From an uncultured Chlorobiaceae bacterium (GTDB lineage: Bacteria > Bacteroidota > Chlorobiia > Chlorobiales > Chlorobiaceae), in assembly GCA_903994525.1 (NCBI GenBank), contig CAJEXW010000005.1, positions 56,834-120,833 of the forward strand: 64,000 bases of DNA. Direction: 5' to 3'. Each line of letters starts with the position of its first letter. Position 1 is the first letter of the stretch. Shown piece after piece: positions 19,073 to 27,426 of the stretch. A model generated the notes under the pieces. That model worked only from the letters and a program-made list of their open reading frames with translations. It searched no databases and was not told the DNA's origin. Made by a program: the position numbers and the translations under genes.

Positions 19073-19122
19073 AGATTTGCCCATCTTTTGACAGGTAAAA
19101 CCTGTAAGTTGGGTTCAAATCT
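19073..19122 (+). promoter_or_regulatory. Nested stem-loop between csmC and csmA
   Basis: Directly after the csmC stop three nested inverted repeats are stacked: AGATTTG/CAAATCT (19073-19079 with 19116-19122), CCCA/TGGG (19080-19083 with 19110-19113) and ACAGGT/ACCTGT (19091-19096 with 19100-19105). A T-rich tract follows. It could be a partial terminator or an mRNA processing and stability element that lets csmA mRNA exceed csmC mRNA. Confidence 0.6.
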
Positions 19123-19218
19123 TTTCTTTGTTTTTTTTGTTTATTGCTGTAGATTGAAGAAAGAGTATTGTTCTGAATATTTTTTACTTTCAAATAATTA
19201 AAATTCCAGGGAGGATTT

Positions 19219-19461
19219 ATGAGTGGTGGAGGTGTATTTACCGATATTCTGGCGGCAGCCGGACGCATTTTTGAAGTAATGGTTGAGGGCCACTGGGAAA
19301 CGGTAGGGATGCTTTTTGATTCTATGGGCAAAGGTGTCATGAGAATTAATCGTAATGCTTACGGTAGCATGGGTGGAGGCGGAAGTCTCCGGGGTTCTTC
19401 ACCTGAGGTGACGGGTTTTGCTGTTCCTACTAAAGCTGTAGAGTCAAAGTTCGCTGAGTAA
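19219..19461 (+). CDS. csmA: Chlorosome baseplate protein A (pre-protein)
   Basis: An 80-residue protein almost identical to known CsmA. It begins [19 protein letters not shown] and carries the bacteriochlorophyll a ligand histidine at residue 25 (EGHWE). The C-terminal part after about residue 59 (ending [10 protein letters not shown]) corresponds to the propeptide that is removed on maturation. It forms the paracrystalline baseplate between the chlorosome and FMO protein. There is one more glycine than the 79-residue form I remember ([11 protein letters not shown]). The very strong ribosome site GGGAGG 5 bases before the ATG fits its high abundance. Confidence 0.97.
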   Translation: MSGGGVFTDILAAAGRIFEVMVEGHWETVGMLFDSMGKGVMRINRNAYGSMGGGGSLRGSSPEVTGFAVPTKAVESKFAE

Positions 19462-19483
19462 GCGTCTCTGAGATGATCTTTGT

Positions 19484-19528
19484 AAAGGCAGTGAAAAGCT
19501 TTGAAGGCTTTCACTGCCTTTTTTTTTG
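19484..19528 (+). terminator. Terminator after csmA
   Basis: A 13-base perfect stem (AAAGGCAGTGAAA at 19484-19496 with its complement at 19509-19521) has a 12-base loop and then a run of about ten T. It is a strong intrinsic terminator 22 bases past the csmA stop. It separates csmCA from the downstream PH-like gene. Confidence 0.9.
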
Positions 19529-19653
19529 CTGAAATCTCACACAGGAGACGGGTTGCTTTCCTCTGGTTACTCAAGCAATTTCAGTTTCTTATAAAATTTT
19601 CATAGATTTGACTTCACGTTACTGACAAGTTTAAAGCTGAACGGGTATGGGCA

Positions 19654-21132
19654 ATGGCTAATGTATCTTTGTATGTTTCGGGGCAGACCGAACAGGGTGA
19701 TGTGGCTGAGTTTTTTCAGAAAGGTCTGATGGGTGCAGGTGAGGAGCCGATCGCTTTTTTTGAAGGTGTGTTTTATGAGTCACATCAGGAGAGGGTGGGC
19801 AATATTGCCTTTCAGGATTACCTTATCTATACCGATAAGGCCGTCTATCTCTGGGCAAGAGGTTCAAATAAAGACTATCTCGACAGGTTTAATCTTGGCT
19901 CTGTCTCGGTGAACAGCCGAAACAAGGATCATGATTTTGCTACACTCAATCTCAAGGTTCGGCGTGAGGATAAGGAGCCGGTTTATGTGATTTTCGACAT
20001 GGTCGAGTTACGTGAAGCCGAACTCATTATTCGACTCCATACCCTCATTGAATCAGTTATCGAAGAGAATCTTGGGCTTAATTTCCGAAAAAATCTTCCC
20101 GACAAGGTCTCATCGCTTATTTTGAAGGCCTCAAGAAGTGTGTGTACTCCTCAATCTTTTTCGATTCGGCTTGATGCTCCCGCTCCATCGCAGCAGGAGA
20201 GCCCTATTGGCTATGGGCAGGATCTTCTGGAGCAATACAAGGCAAGTCTTGGCTATCCTCCGTCGCAGGATCCTCCTCGTCAACAGGGGGGAGAGCAGAA
20301 ATCAGAAGGGTTTTCTGCTGCTGATGCCATCAAAGGGATTGAAAATATTCTTCCCACAGATCCTGCCGCTTTGAAAAAAGTTGCCGAGTCTATCAAGGAG
20401 ATGATAGGCGATACTCCCTTTAAAATTCGTGATCAGATCAAGAATGATCTGCAGCATGTACCGGGTATGCTTACGGCGCTTAATGAACTGGTTAACAGCA
20501 TAGCTGATAATCCTCAGGCTGAACGTTTTGTTATCAATATCGTTAAAACTGCCGTAAGAAATGACGGAATGATCAGCTCTGTTGGTAAGCTTTTGCGGCT
20601 TTCTACCAGTTTTAGTGACAATCCCAAGAGGAGGGGGCAACGACCGGCTCCCAGAAGCGGGGCTTCTGACTCAAGAACAGAGTCAACACCGTCCAGAGAT
20701 CGTGATTTCCGTGATGATAGTGACTCTTTTTCGGGCAGAAAGAAAATCAAGATAAAAAGTGATGATGAAGCGACTCTGAATGATGATTGTTTCACTACTC
20801 TTGATTCTTGTTTTGAAAATGAAAGGGCTCCAGTTCCCCCTTCCAGAAAGGCGAGAAGGGTTGATGAGCCTGGCGAGAGTGATATTCCAACCCGTAAAAG
20901 TATTTCAATCCAGTCTCTCGATGATGGAATGCCCTCTCTAGTCAAAAAGATGATGAGTGGAGATGATTTCCCCGAAAAAGTCGTTGACTCTGTGGATCAA
21001 GGTAATGCCGATACTTTTTCCAGAAAAAAAATAGTGATCCAGCCAGAATCAGGCGAGGGTCTCGATTCGTCCAACAAGGGTGTTTCGGCACCACGGTTGG
21101 AGGGATATGAGAGTCAGGGAGCAGCCTCCTGA
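19654..21132 (+). CDS. Conserved Chlorobi-type protein with N-terminal PH-like domain and three RK-x-I motifs
   Basis: A 492-residue protein with no confident family. Residues about 25-140 have the alternating strand pattern and central turn phrase (FQDYLIYTDKAVYLWARG, LDRFNLGSVSVNSRN) of bacterial PH-like (YokE-type) domains. Residues about 220-330 are helical. The C-terminal third is charged, serine-rich and probably disordered. It carries a repeated short motif: GRKKIKIK near 362, TRKSISIQ near 414, SRKKIVIQ near 457. There is no signal peptide or membrane segment. It lies between csmA and the second ArsA-like gene, 51 bases before the latter, so it may be co-expressed with it. Function unknown; a membrane- or envelope-surface role is an inference. 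Confidence 0.85.
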   Translation: MANVSLYVSGQTEQGDVAEFFQKGLMGAGEEPIAFFEGVFYESHQERVGNIAFQDYLIYTDKAVYLWARGSNKDYLDRFNLGSVSVNSRNKDHDFATLNLKVRREDKEPVYVIFDMVELREAELIIRLHTLIESVIEENLGLNFRKNLPDKVSSLILKASRSVCTPQSFSIRLDAPAPSQQESPIGYGQDLLEQYKASLGYPPSQDPPRQQGGEQKSEGFSAADAIKGIENILPTDPAALKKVAESIKEMIGDTPFKIRDQIKNDLQHVPGMLTALNELVNSIADNPQAERFVINIVKTAVRNDGMISSVGKLLRLSTSFSDNPKRRGQRPAPRSGASDSRTESTPSRDRDFRDDSDSFSGRKKIKIKSDDEATLNDDCFTTLDSCFENERAPVPPSRKARRVDEPGESDIPTRKSISIQSLDDGMPSLVKKMMSGDDFPEKVVDSVDQGNADTFSRKKIVIQPESGEGLDSSNKGVSAPRLEGYESQGAAS

Positions 21133-21183
21133 TACACAGAGTTCATTCAAGATAAAGTTTACTCAATAGTTTTATTATTAAGC

Positions 21184-22338
21184 ATGAGAATTATTCTTTA
21201 CCTGGGTAAAGGAGGGGTAGGTAAAACTACCGTTTCAGCTTCATCTGCAACAGCAATCGCCCGCAAGGGAAAACGGGTTTTGATTATGAGTACTGATGTG
21301 GCTCATAGTCTTGCCGATGCCTTGAATACCGAACTGTCATCGACACCAGTGGAGGTTGAAAAGAATCTTTTTGCCATGGAGGTAAATGTTCTTTCAGAAA
21401 TCAGGGAGAACTGGACGGAGCTCTATTCCTATTTTTCATCAATTTTAATGCATGACGGTGCTAATGAGGTCGTTGCCGAAGAGCTTGCCATTATGCCGGG
21501 TATGGAGGAGATGATCAGTCTTCGTTACATCTGGAAAGCTGCCAAGTCAGGCAATTACGATGTCGTCGTGGTTGATGCCGCTCCGACAGGCGAGACCATG
21601 CGTCTGCTGGGGATGCCCGAATCCTACGGCTGGTATGCTGACAAGATTGGAGGGTGGCACTCAAAAGCTATTGGTTTTGCAGCACCCCTTTTGAACAAAT
21701 TCATGCCGAAGAAAAACATTTTCAAGCTTATGCCTGAAGTGAATGATCACATGAAAGAGCTGCATGCCATGCTTCAGGATAAATCCATTACGACCTTCAG
21801 GGTTGTGCTGAATCCTGAGAATATGGTCATTAAAGAGGCATTGAGGGTGCAGACCTATCTCAACCTTTTTGGGTACAAGCTTGATGCTGCTATAGTCAAT
21901 AAAATTCTTCCGGCAAGTTCCACTGACAGCTATCTTCAGAGTCTTATCGATATTCAGAGCAAATATCTCAAGGTGATTGAAAACTGTTTTTACCCTGTTC
22001 CGATTTTCAGAGTTAAACAGTCAACCGCCGAGATTATCAATACAGAAAGGCTCTATACGCTGAGTCAGGAGATGTTTGGAGAGAAAAATCCCGCTGATAT
22101 TCTCTACACGAATGACAAAACCCAGAGGCTGGAGAAGGTAAACGGGAAGTATGTGCTGAGTCTTTATCTGCCAAATGTTGAAGTCAAAAAGCTCAATGTC
22201 AATATCAAGGGTGATGAGTTGCTGGTAGATATCAACAACTTCCGCAAAAGTATTATTCTGCCGAATGTGCTTGTTGGTCGCAAGACCGAGGGGGCTGATT
22301 TTGATGAAGGCAATCTCAACATCACCTTTACCAACTAA
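21184..22338 (+). CDS. ArsA/Get3-family ATPase with C-terminal HSP20-like domain (second copy)
   Basis: A 384-residue homologue of the ATPase at 17300-18526. The P-loop GKGGVGKTT is at 8-16, [12 protein letters not shown] near 37, [16 protein letters not shown] near 130, and the small beta domain covers about 305-384. Its switch I has STDVAH where the first copy has STDPAH, so the two are diverged paralogues rather than a recent duplication. It may act as a heterodimer with the first copy; ArsA/Get3 enzymes work as dimers or tandem repeats. No cysteine metal-binding triad and no ars genes. A terminator lies at 22370-22405. Confidence 0.88.
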   Translation: MRIILYLGKGGVGKTTVSASSATAIARKGKRVLIMSTDVAHSLADALNTELSSTPVEVEKNLFAMEVNVLSEIRENWTELYSYFSSILMHDGANEVVAEELAIMPGMEEMISLRYIWKAAKSGNYDVVVVDAAPTGETMRLLGMPESYGWYADKIGGWHSKAIGFAAPLLNKFMPKKNIFKLMPEVNDHMKELHAMLQDKSITTFRVVLNPENMVIKEALRVQTYLNLFGYKLDAAIVNKILPASSTDSYLQSLIDIQSKYLKVIENCFYPVPIFRVKQSTAEIINTERLYTLSQEMFGEKNPADILYTNDKTQRLEKVNGKYVLSLYLPNVEVKKLNVNIKGDELLVDINNFRKSIILPNVLVGRKTEGADFDEGNLNITFTN

Positions 22339-22369
22339 GGGTCAGCCCGTTTTTCGCTTGCCGTGACTT

Positions 22370-22405
22370 GACGGAGTGCTTTAACCGGCATTCCGTCTTT
22401 TTTTT
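22370..22405 (+). terminator. Terminator of the second arsA-like gene, inside the folK 3' end
   Basis: A 10-base stem with one G-T pair (GACGGAGTGC at 22370-22379 and GCATTCCGTC at 22388-22397) is followed by eight T. The right arm and the T tract lie within the convergent folK reading frame, where they encode its lysine-rich end. Confidence 0.85.
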
Positions 22406-22908
22406 ATCCTGATATGCTCTTTTGTTTTGATCAAGACGGACTGATCTTTGCAGCAACCAAGGTGTTGCCGAATATTTTTCCCGGTTTTCGGGTGCAGGGG
22501 GTTTGCAATATCCAAAAGGGGCACAAGGACAAACTTCCTCTGTTCAAGCTCCGGGTGTGGTATGGAGAGAGTTTCAGTGTTCATGGAAAGGTCGTCATAG
22601 AGCAGTATATCGAGATCGATTGCGCGTGGACTCCAGCGTGGATAGTTCGCGGGACGTCCAAGCTTCTGTTCGATGGTTTTACACTGCCGACGCAGCTCTT
22701 CAGGCGAGAGCGATGTTTCAAGCAGGATCACGCCATTATAAAAACGCCTTTGTTCAGCTTCACCAATGGGTTCAGTCATATAGATGGCTGAGACTTCGTT
22801 CACCGATGTCTTGTCGAGTTCATTGAGCAGATCTATTGCGCCCTGAAGGTTGATGAGGCGGTTTCCAATATTGGAGCCTATTCCAATGTATACCTCGTGT
22901 ATCGCCAT
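22381..22908 (-). CDS. folK: 2-amino-4-hydroxy-6-hydroxymethyldihydropteridine pyrophosphokinase
   Basis: A 175-residue HPPK. Seen: IGIGSNIGNRLINLQ near residue 8, AIYMTEPIGEAEQRRFYNGV near 41, and the signature RWSPRAIDLDILLYDD near 90 with the metal-binding DLD. It transfers pyrophosphate to the pterin in folate synthesis. It starts 3 bases after the folB stop, so the two are a translationally coupled unit. The lysine-rich C-terminus is encoded by the overlapping terminator of the opposite gene. Confidence 0.95.
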   Translation of the reverse strand: MAIHEVYIGIGSNIGNRLINLQGAIDLLNELDKTSVNEVSAIYMTEPIGEAEQRRFYNGVILLETSLSPEELRRQCKTIEQKLGRPANYPRWSPRAIDLDILLYDDLSMNTETLSIPHPELEQRKFVLVPLLDIANPLHPKTGKNIRQHLGCCKDQSVLIKTKEHIRIKKRRNAG

Positions 22909-22911
22909 GAT

Positions 22912-23289
22912 TCAGATGCGTGTAGTGGAGTATTCCGCTTCGGCATAGTCACAAATACCATTGACTGGCGGGTTGCGTTTGCGAACCCTGATCAAGACGT
23001 GATCAAGAATGGGAAAATCACGGAGGAGATCGTGTGCAATTTCGCAGGCAACGGCCTCAATCAAAAAATACTTTTTAAGGGTCAGCGCTTCTCGTGTTTT
23101 CTGGTATACTGAGCCGTAGTCAACCGTTTTTGTGATATCGTCGCTTTCTGCAGCATCAGTGAAGTCGAAGGTAAGTTCGGCATCGACCTCATATTTGGCT
23201 CCGATGGTGTGCTCCTCTTTGAGCACGCCATGGTGTGCATAAAAAACCATATTTACCAATCGGACGCATGAGCGGGCATGTCGTGTCAT
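22912..23289 (-). CDS. folB: Dihydroneopterin aldolase
   Basis: A 125-residue DHNA of normal length from the first ATG at 23289; a TTG 39 bases upstream would add an unlikely cysteine-rich leader. Motifs: [22 protein letters not shown] near 17-38 with the substrate-binding tyrosine and histidines, TVDYGSVY near 58, [13 protein letters not shown] near 75 with the substrate glutamate, and [10 protein letters not shown]. It converts dihydroneopterin to the substrate of FolK, the next gene. Confidence 0.92.
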   Translation of the reverse strand: MTRHARSCVRLVNMVFYAHHGVLKEEHTIGAKYEVDAELTFDFTDAAESDDITKTVDYGSVYQKTREALTLKKYFLIEAVACEIAHDLLRDFPILDHVLIRVRKRNPPVNGICDYAEAEYSTTRI

Positions 23290-23467
23290 AGTGCTTTGTG
23301 CTGAATGTGATTGGGAGCAATATAGCAATTCCCGATTCCGTTGTATAATGGGTGTCGCAAATCATTTCACTGGCGAGCATCTTGGCAAAAGAGGGGCCAA
23401 AAAGGATAAAATTTACTACCTTGAAAAATAGTGTCAGTTTCTTTTCATTGATTCCGGCGAAGTGATT

Positions 23468-24346
23468 ATGAATAACAAGGTTCTCAGTGAGTTTTATGAG
23501 GAGTGTCGTGCCAGGGCGGTTAAGCTCGCCCTGGAGGAGGACCTCTTTTCGGGTGATGTTACCACACGAGCAACGATTGAGGCTGATCGGGGAGGAAGTG
23601 CTGTTATCCGTGCGAAGGAGAGTGGTATTGTGGGAGGCATTAGTGTGGCTTTGCAGGTGTTTCAAGCCTGTGATCCTGATCTTGTAGTGGTTTTGCATCG
23701 TCGGGATGGCGACGCAGTACAGGCTGGTGAGCTGATTTTAGAGATAACAGGAAAGCTTGCGCCGATTCTTGTCGGTGAGCGGACTGTGCTGAATTTTATG
23801 CAGCGCATGTCGGGGATCGCTACCAGAACGAAATGCTATGTCAAGAAGGTCAGCCATACTGGCGCTAAAATTCTTGATACCCGAAAAACCTCTCCGGGAC
23901 TCCGTTATTTTGATAAGGAAGCGGTCAGGATAGGGGGAGGGGTGAATCACCGATTTGGTCTTTTTGACATGATTCTCATCAAAGACAACCATATCGATGC
24001 GTCGGACGGAATTGCTCCGGCGCTCCATCGAGCAAAAGAGTATCGTCGGAAAAACGCACTGGATGTGAAAATTGAGGCAGAGGTACGCTCTCTTGATGAG
24101 TTAAGAAAGGCTCTTCCATGCCAACCAGATATCATTCTTCTTGATAATTTTACCTCTGAGTTAATGAGGGAGGCGGTCTGTTATGTCAGGGGTAGTGGGG
24201 TCAATGTTCTTCTTGAAGCATCGGGAAATATTGGATTGCACAATGTGGTAGAGGTGGCGGAGACAGGTGTCGATTTTATCTCTCTTGGTGAGCTGACGCA
24301 TAGTGTCAAAGCTCTTGACCTGTCGATGACCATCAAGCTTGATTAA
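23468..24346 (+). CDS. nadC: Nicotinate-nucleotide pyrophosphorylase (carboxylating)
   Basis: A 292-residue quinolinate phosphoribosyltransferase. Seen: ALEEDLFSGDVTTRATI near 20-36, GERTVLNFMQRMSGIAT near 105, DTRKTSPGLRYFDKEAV near 140 with basic phosphate-binding residues, GGGVNHRFGLFDMILIKDNH near 157, and ILLDNF near 220. It makes nicotinate mononucleotide from quinolinate in NAD synthesis. A GTG 6 bases upstream could also be the start. acpS follows after 6 bases. Confidence 0.95.
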   Translation: MNNKVLSEFYEECRARAVKLALEEDLFSGDVTTRATIEADRGGSAVIRAKESGIVGGISVALQVFQACDPDLVVVLHRRDGDAVQAGELILEITGKLAPILVGERTVLNFMQRMSGIATRTKCYVKKVSHTGAKILDTRKTSPGLRYFDKEAVRIGGGVNHRFGLFDMILIKDNHIDASDGIAPALHRAKEYRRKNALDVKIEAEVRSLDELRKALPCQPDIILLDNFTSELMREAVCYVRGSGVNVLLEASGNIGLHNVVEVAETGVDFISLGELTHSVKALDLSMTIKLD

Positions 24347-24352
24347 AAAAGT

Positions 24353-24715
24353 ATGGAAATTGGTGTGGATATCGTTGATCTTGACCGGATTTTTGCCCTC
24401 TATGAGCGGTATGGTTTGAAGTTTCTCCAGCGCTTTCTTACGGAGGCCGAGGTGAATCTCTGCTTGCAAAAATCGCAGATAGTGGCCAGTATAGCCGGTC
24501 GATTTGCCGCCAAGGAGGCGGTTGTCAAGGCACTTGGAACAGGTTTTTCAGGAAAAGTACACTGGAAAAGTTTTGAAATTCTTAACGATGAAAAAGGGCG
24601 TCCTTATGTGTGCCCTGCTGCGTCGCAATGTGTGTCCTGGCGGTCAATCAAAATATCAATAGCTCATGATCGTCGTGCAGCGGTTGCTGTAGCTATCATT
24701 GATTCATTGTCATAA
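24353..24715 (+). CDS. acpS: Holo-[acyl-carrier-protein] synthase
   Basis: A 120-residue phosphopantetheinyl transferase. It has GVDIVDLDRI at residues 4-13 with the Mg-binding aspartate, FLTEAEVNLC, and the signature AGRFAAKEAVVKALGTGF (about 48-65) containing the catalytic glutamate and lysine. ISIAHDRRAAVAVAI closes the fold. It converts apo-ACP to holo-ACP with CoA. It follows nadC by 6 bases and is presumably co-transcribed. Confidence 0.95.
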   Translation: MEIGVDIVDLDRIFALYERYGLKFLQRFLTEAEVNLCLQKSQIVASIAGRFAAKEAVVKALGTGFSGKVHWKSFEILNDEKGRPYVCPAASQCVSWRSIKISIAHDRRAAVAVAIIDSLS

Positions 24716-24766
24716 GAATAAGTTGAAGACTTCGCTTCTGAGCAGCTTGATGCGCATTGTCAGACA

Positions 24767-25810
24767 TTATGCTGAAAGCACCATACCCCGGATTTTTTCC
24801 AGAGCAAGCTCCATATCTTCAGGCAACGGGGCGGTAAATGAGAGTTGTTCACGGCTTGTCGGCTGCTGAAACGAAAGGGTTTCGGCGTGCAGGGCCTGGC
24901 GCGGCAGCAGTTCAAGCAGGTTGCGGACGAAGCCTTCGCTTTTGCTGAAGGGGAGGGTGCGCAGTGAGGCACCTCCGTAGGTTTCGTCACCAAGGATCTG
25001 GTGGCCAAGGTGTTGCAGGTGTGCCCTGATCTGGTGAGTTCGTCCAGTATGCAGGGTCAGTGAGAGGAGTGAAAACCAGTGCAGGTTTTCGGTGACGTTG
25101 TAGTCGGTGATGGCGGTTTTTCCATCCTTTCCTTCAAAAGGGAAATTTGCCATTACTTTCCGGTCTTTTCTTGAACGTCCAATATTGGTTGTTATGGTGC
25201 CTGAGAGGGGACTTGGCACTCCCCAAACCATAGCTTTATAGATTTTTATCACTTTCCGATCGGCGAACTGGCGGGCAAGACGGTGGAGAGCTACCGGATT
25301 TTTGGCGACAATGATGAGGCCGGAGGTGTTCTTGTCGAGCCGGTGTACAATGCCGGGGCGCAGTTCAGACTTGTCGAGTTGTTCAGCATCTTTGCCGAGG
25401 TGGTGCAGAATGGCGTTGGCCAGTGTGCCCGTCCAGTTGCCGAAGGCCGGATGGACAACCATTCCCGGCTTTTTGTTGATCACCATCAGATCATCATCTT
25501 CATACATGATGTCGATGGGAATATTTTCCGGTGCCAGCTCCGGTGCGGGTGGCCGAAGAAAGGTCATCTGGATGAGATCGCAGGATTTGATGCGGTAGTT
25601 CGATTTGACGGTTTTGTCATTGACCAGCACCCGACCCTCCTCAATAGCCTCCTGCACCTTGTTGCGCGTGGCGTTTTCCACCTGGCGTGTCAGATATTGG
25701 TCAATGCGCATCGGGGTTTGCACCCTACTGACCTGAAGCGTTAGCTTTTTTGGTTCAAGAGGAGTTACTTCTTCTTCTTCTGATTCGTTTTTTATCAACC
25801 TATTTTGCAT
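24767..25810 (-). CDS. RluD-family 23S rRNA pseudouridine synthase
   Basis: A 347-residue protein with an N-terminal S4 RNA-binding domain (about 30-95, MRIDQYLTRQVENATRNKVQ). The pseudouridine synthase domain carries the catalytic aspartate in GIVHRLDKNTSGLIIVAK near 155. The C-terminal TGRTHQIRAHLQHLGHQILGD is also typical. This is RluA/RluD type; RluD (23S rRNA helix 69) is most likely from its length and S4 domain, but RluC-like specificity cannot be excluded. It is convergent with acpS and divergent from lpd. Confidence 0.92.
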   Translation of the reverse strand: MQNRLIKNESEEEEVTPLEPKKLTLQVSRVQTPMRIDQYLTRQVENATRNKVQEAIEEGRVLVNDKTVKSNYRIKSCDLIQMTFLRPPAPELAPENIPIDIMYEDDDLMVINKKPGMVVHPAFGNWTGTLANAILHHLGKDAEQLDKSELRPGIVHRLDKNTSGLIIVAKNPVALHRLARQFADRKVIKIYKAMVWGVPSPLSGTITTNIGRSRKDRKVMANFPFEGKDGKTAITDYNVTENLHWFSLLSLTLHTGRTHQIRAHLQHLGHQILGDETYGGASLRTLPFSKSEGFVRNLLELLPRQALHAETLSFQQPTSREQLSFTAPLPEDMELALEKIRGMVLSA

Positions 25811-25880
25811 TTTTAGGGGTATGAAGAGTACCGCCAGAACACTTGCTCAGTCAGTATAACAAAACCATACCATATCTGCT

Positions 25881-27296
25881 ATGCTTTCCATACAACAGTT
25901 GCCGGAGGTCTATAATCGTTCAGTTGAACTTGCTGTTATTGGTTCTGGTCCAGGAGGCTATGAAGCTGCGCTGAGGGCAGCAAAGGCGGGCATGAAGGTT
26001 TGTCTTATTGAAAAAGCAGATTTGGGAGGCGTTTGCGTTAACTGGGGTTGTATTCCCACCAAAACTCTTCTGCGGAGCGCAGAACTTTTTGATAGTGTCA
26101 AGAGGGCACCAGTGTATGGTATTAAAGTGCTTTCAAGCGGTATAGATTTTCCTGGGATGGTCAAGCGCAGTCGGAATGTGGCGCTGAAACTCTCAAAAGG
26201 AATCGGGTTTATGTTGCGTCGTGCAGGCGTGGAGGTTGTACAGGGTGAGGCACTCTTCAGTGGAGCGCATGAACTTGATGTGTTTCGGGAAGGAAAACGT
26301 GTAGAAACGGTAAGGGCCGACAATATTATCGTTGCTTCCGGTGCCCGGTTTCGTCAACTGCCGGGGCTTGAACCCGATGGAAAGCGTGTCATTACAAGCA
26401 AGGAGGCACTTGCCCTTCCAGCCCTTCCTGCCTCATTGATTGTGGTTGGTGGTGGAGCTATCGGAGTGGAGATGGCCTGGTTTTATGCTATGGCCGGGAG
26501 TGCGGTTACCTTGATTGAACTCTTGCCACGGATTCTTCCTCTCGAAGATGCTGAAATTTCAGAAGGGCTGAAACGTTCATTTCAGAAGAGCGGTATTAGG
26601 GTGTTTACCGGTGCCAAACTTGATGGTGTGGCCGTGGACGGGGGGCAGGTCTCCGCAACTCTGGTAACAGAGGGGGGGGAGACGCAATCGGTCAGTGCGG
26701 ATCATCTGCTTGTTGCAGTGGGTGTTACGGGGAATATTGACGGATTGGCTCTTGCAACAGCAGGTGTTCAGTGTTCCAGGGGATTTATTGTCACCGACGG
26801 ATATTGCAGGACCTCTGTCGCTCATATTTTTGCAGTTGGAGATGTTCGGGGCGGTATGCTGCTTGCTCATAAGGCTTCGGCAGAGGCCGCCATAGCTGTT
26901 GATTCTATTGGTGGAAAAAAGCCTCGTGTCATTTATGAGAGCATGATGCCGCGTTGTGTCTATTCTGAGCCTTCCGTTGCAAGTATCGGGTTGAGTGAGG
27001 AGCAGGCGATTGACCGGGGGTATAAGGTAACAGTGGGTCGTTCCATGTTTGCAGCTTCGGGCAAGGCAAATGCCTACGGTAATCTTGACGGGTTTGTGAA
27101 ACTTGTTTTTAATGCCGGGGACGGGAAACTGCTTGGTGGTCATATTCTTGGCCATGGCGCGGTAGAGCTTATTGGAGAGTTGACTCTTGCCCGCCGGCTT
27201 GAGGTAACTGCTGAACTGCTTGCAGGGACGGTTCATGCTCATCCAACCCTCTCTGAAAGTATTAAAGAGGCTGCTGAAAATGCTCTGCATGGATGA
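25881..27296 (+). CDS. lpd: Dihydrolipoyl dehydrogenase
   Basis: A 471-residue flavoprotein disulfide reductase. It has an N-terminal FAD-binding GSGPGGYEAALRAA near 21, redox cysteines in GGVCVNWGCIPTK (C52 and C57), a second dinucleotide fold VVGGGAIGVEMAWFYA near 190, the FAD motif VAHIFAVGDVRGG, and the C-terminal catalytic HAHPTLSE. It reoxidises lipoyl groups, for example the GcvH lipoyl arm (gcvH is at the start of the window) or 2-oxoacid complexes. Single gene, with its own promoter region shared with the divergent rluD-type gene. Confidence 0.95.
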   Translation: MLSIQQLPEVYNRSVELAVIGSGPGGYEAALRAAKAGMKVCLIEKADLGGVCVNWGCIPTKTLLRSAELFDSVKRAPVYGIKVLSSGIDFPGMVKRSRNVALKLSKGIGFMLRRAGVEVVQGEALFSGAHELDVFREGKRVETVRADNIIVASGARFRQLPGLEPDGKRVITSKEALALPALPASLIVVGGGAIGVEMAWFYAMAGSAVTLIELLPRILPLEDAEISEGLKRSFQKSGIRVFTGAKLDGVAVDGGQVSATLVTEGGETQSVSADHLLVAVGVTGNIDGLALATAGVQCSRGFIVTDGYCRTSVAHIFAVGDVRGGMLLAHKASAEAAIAVDSIGGKKPRVIYESMMPRCVYSEPSVASIGLSEEQAIDRGYKVTVGRSMFAASGKANAYGNLDGFVKLVFNAGDGKLLGGHILGHGAVELIGELTLARRLEVTAELLAGTVHAHPTLSESIKEAAENALHG

Positions 27297-27426
27297 CTTT
27301 ATGAAAACCATTTTCTATTGTCTTTTCAAAAGCATAAATTAGGGATCAATAAATTTACTACCTAAACTGTAAGCCTTTTCCGGTGAATAAGTTCACAGGG
27401 TGGAGGTATCAACCAAACGACCAATT

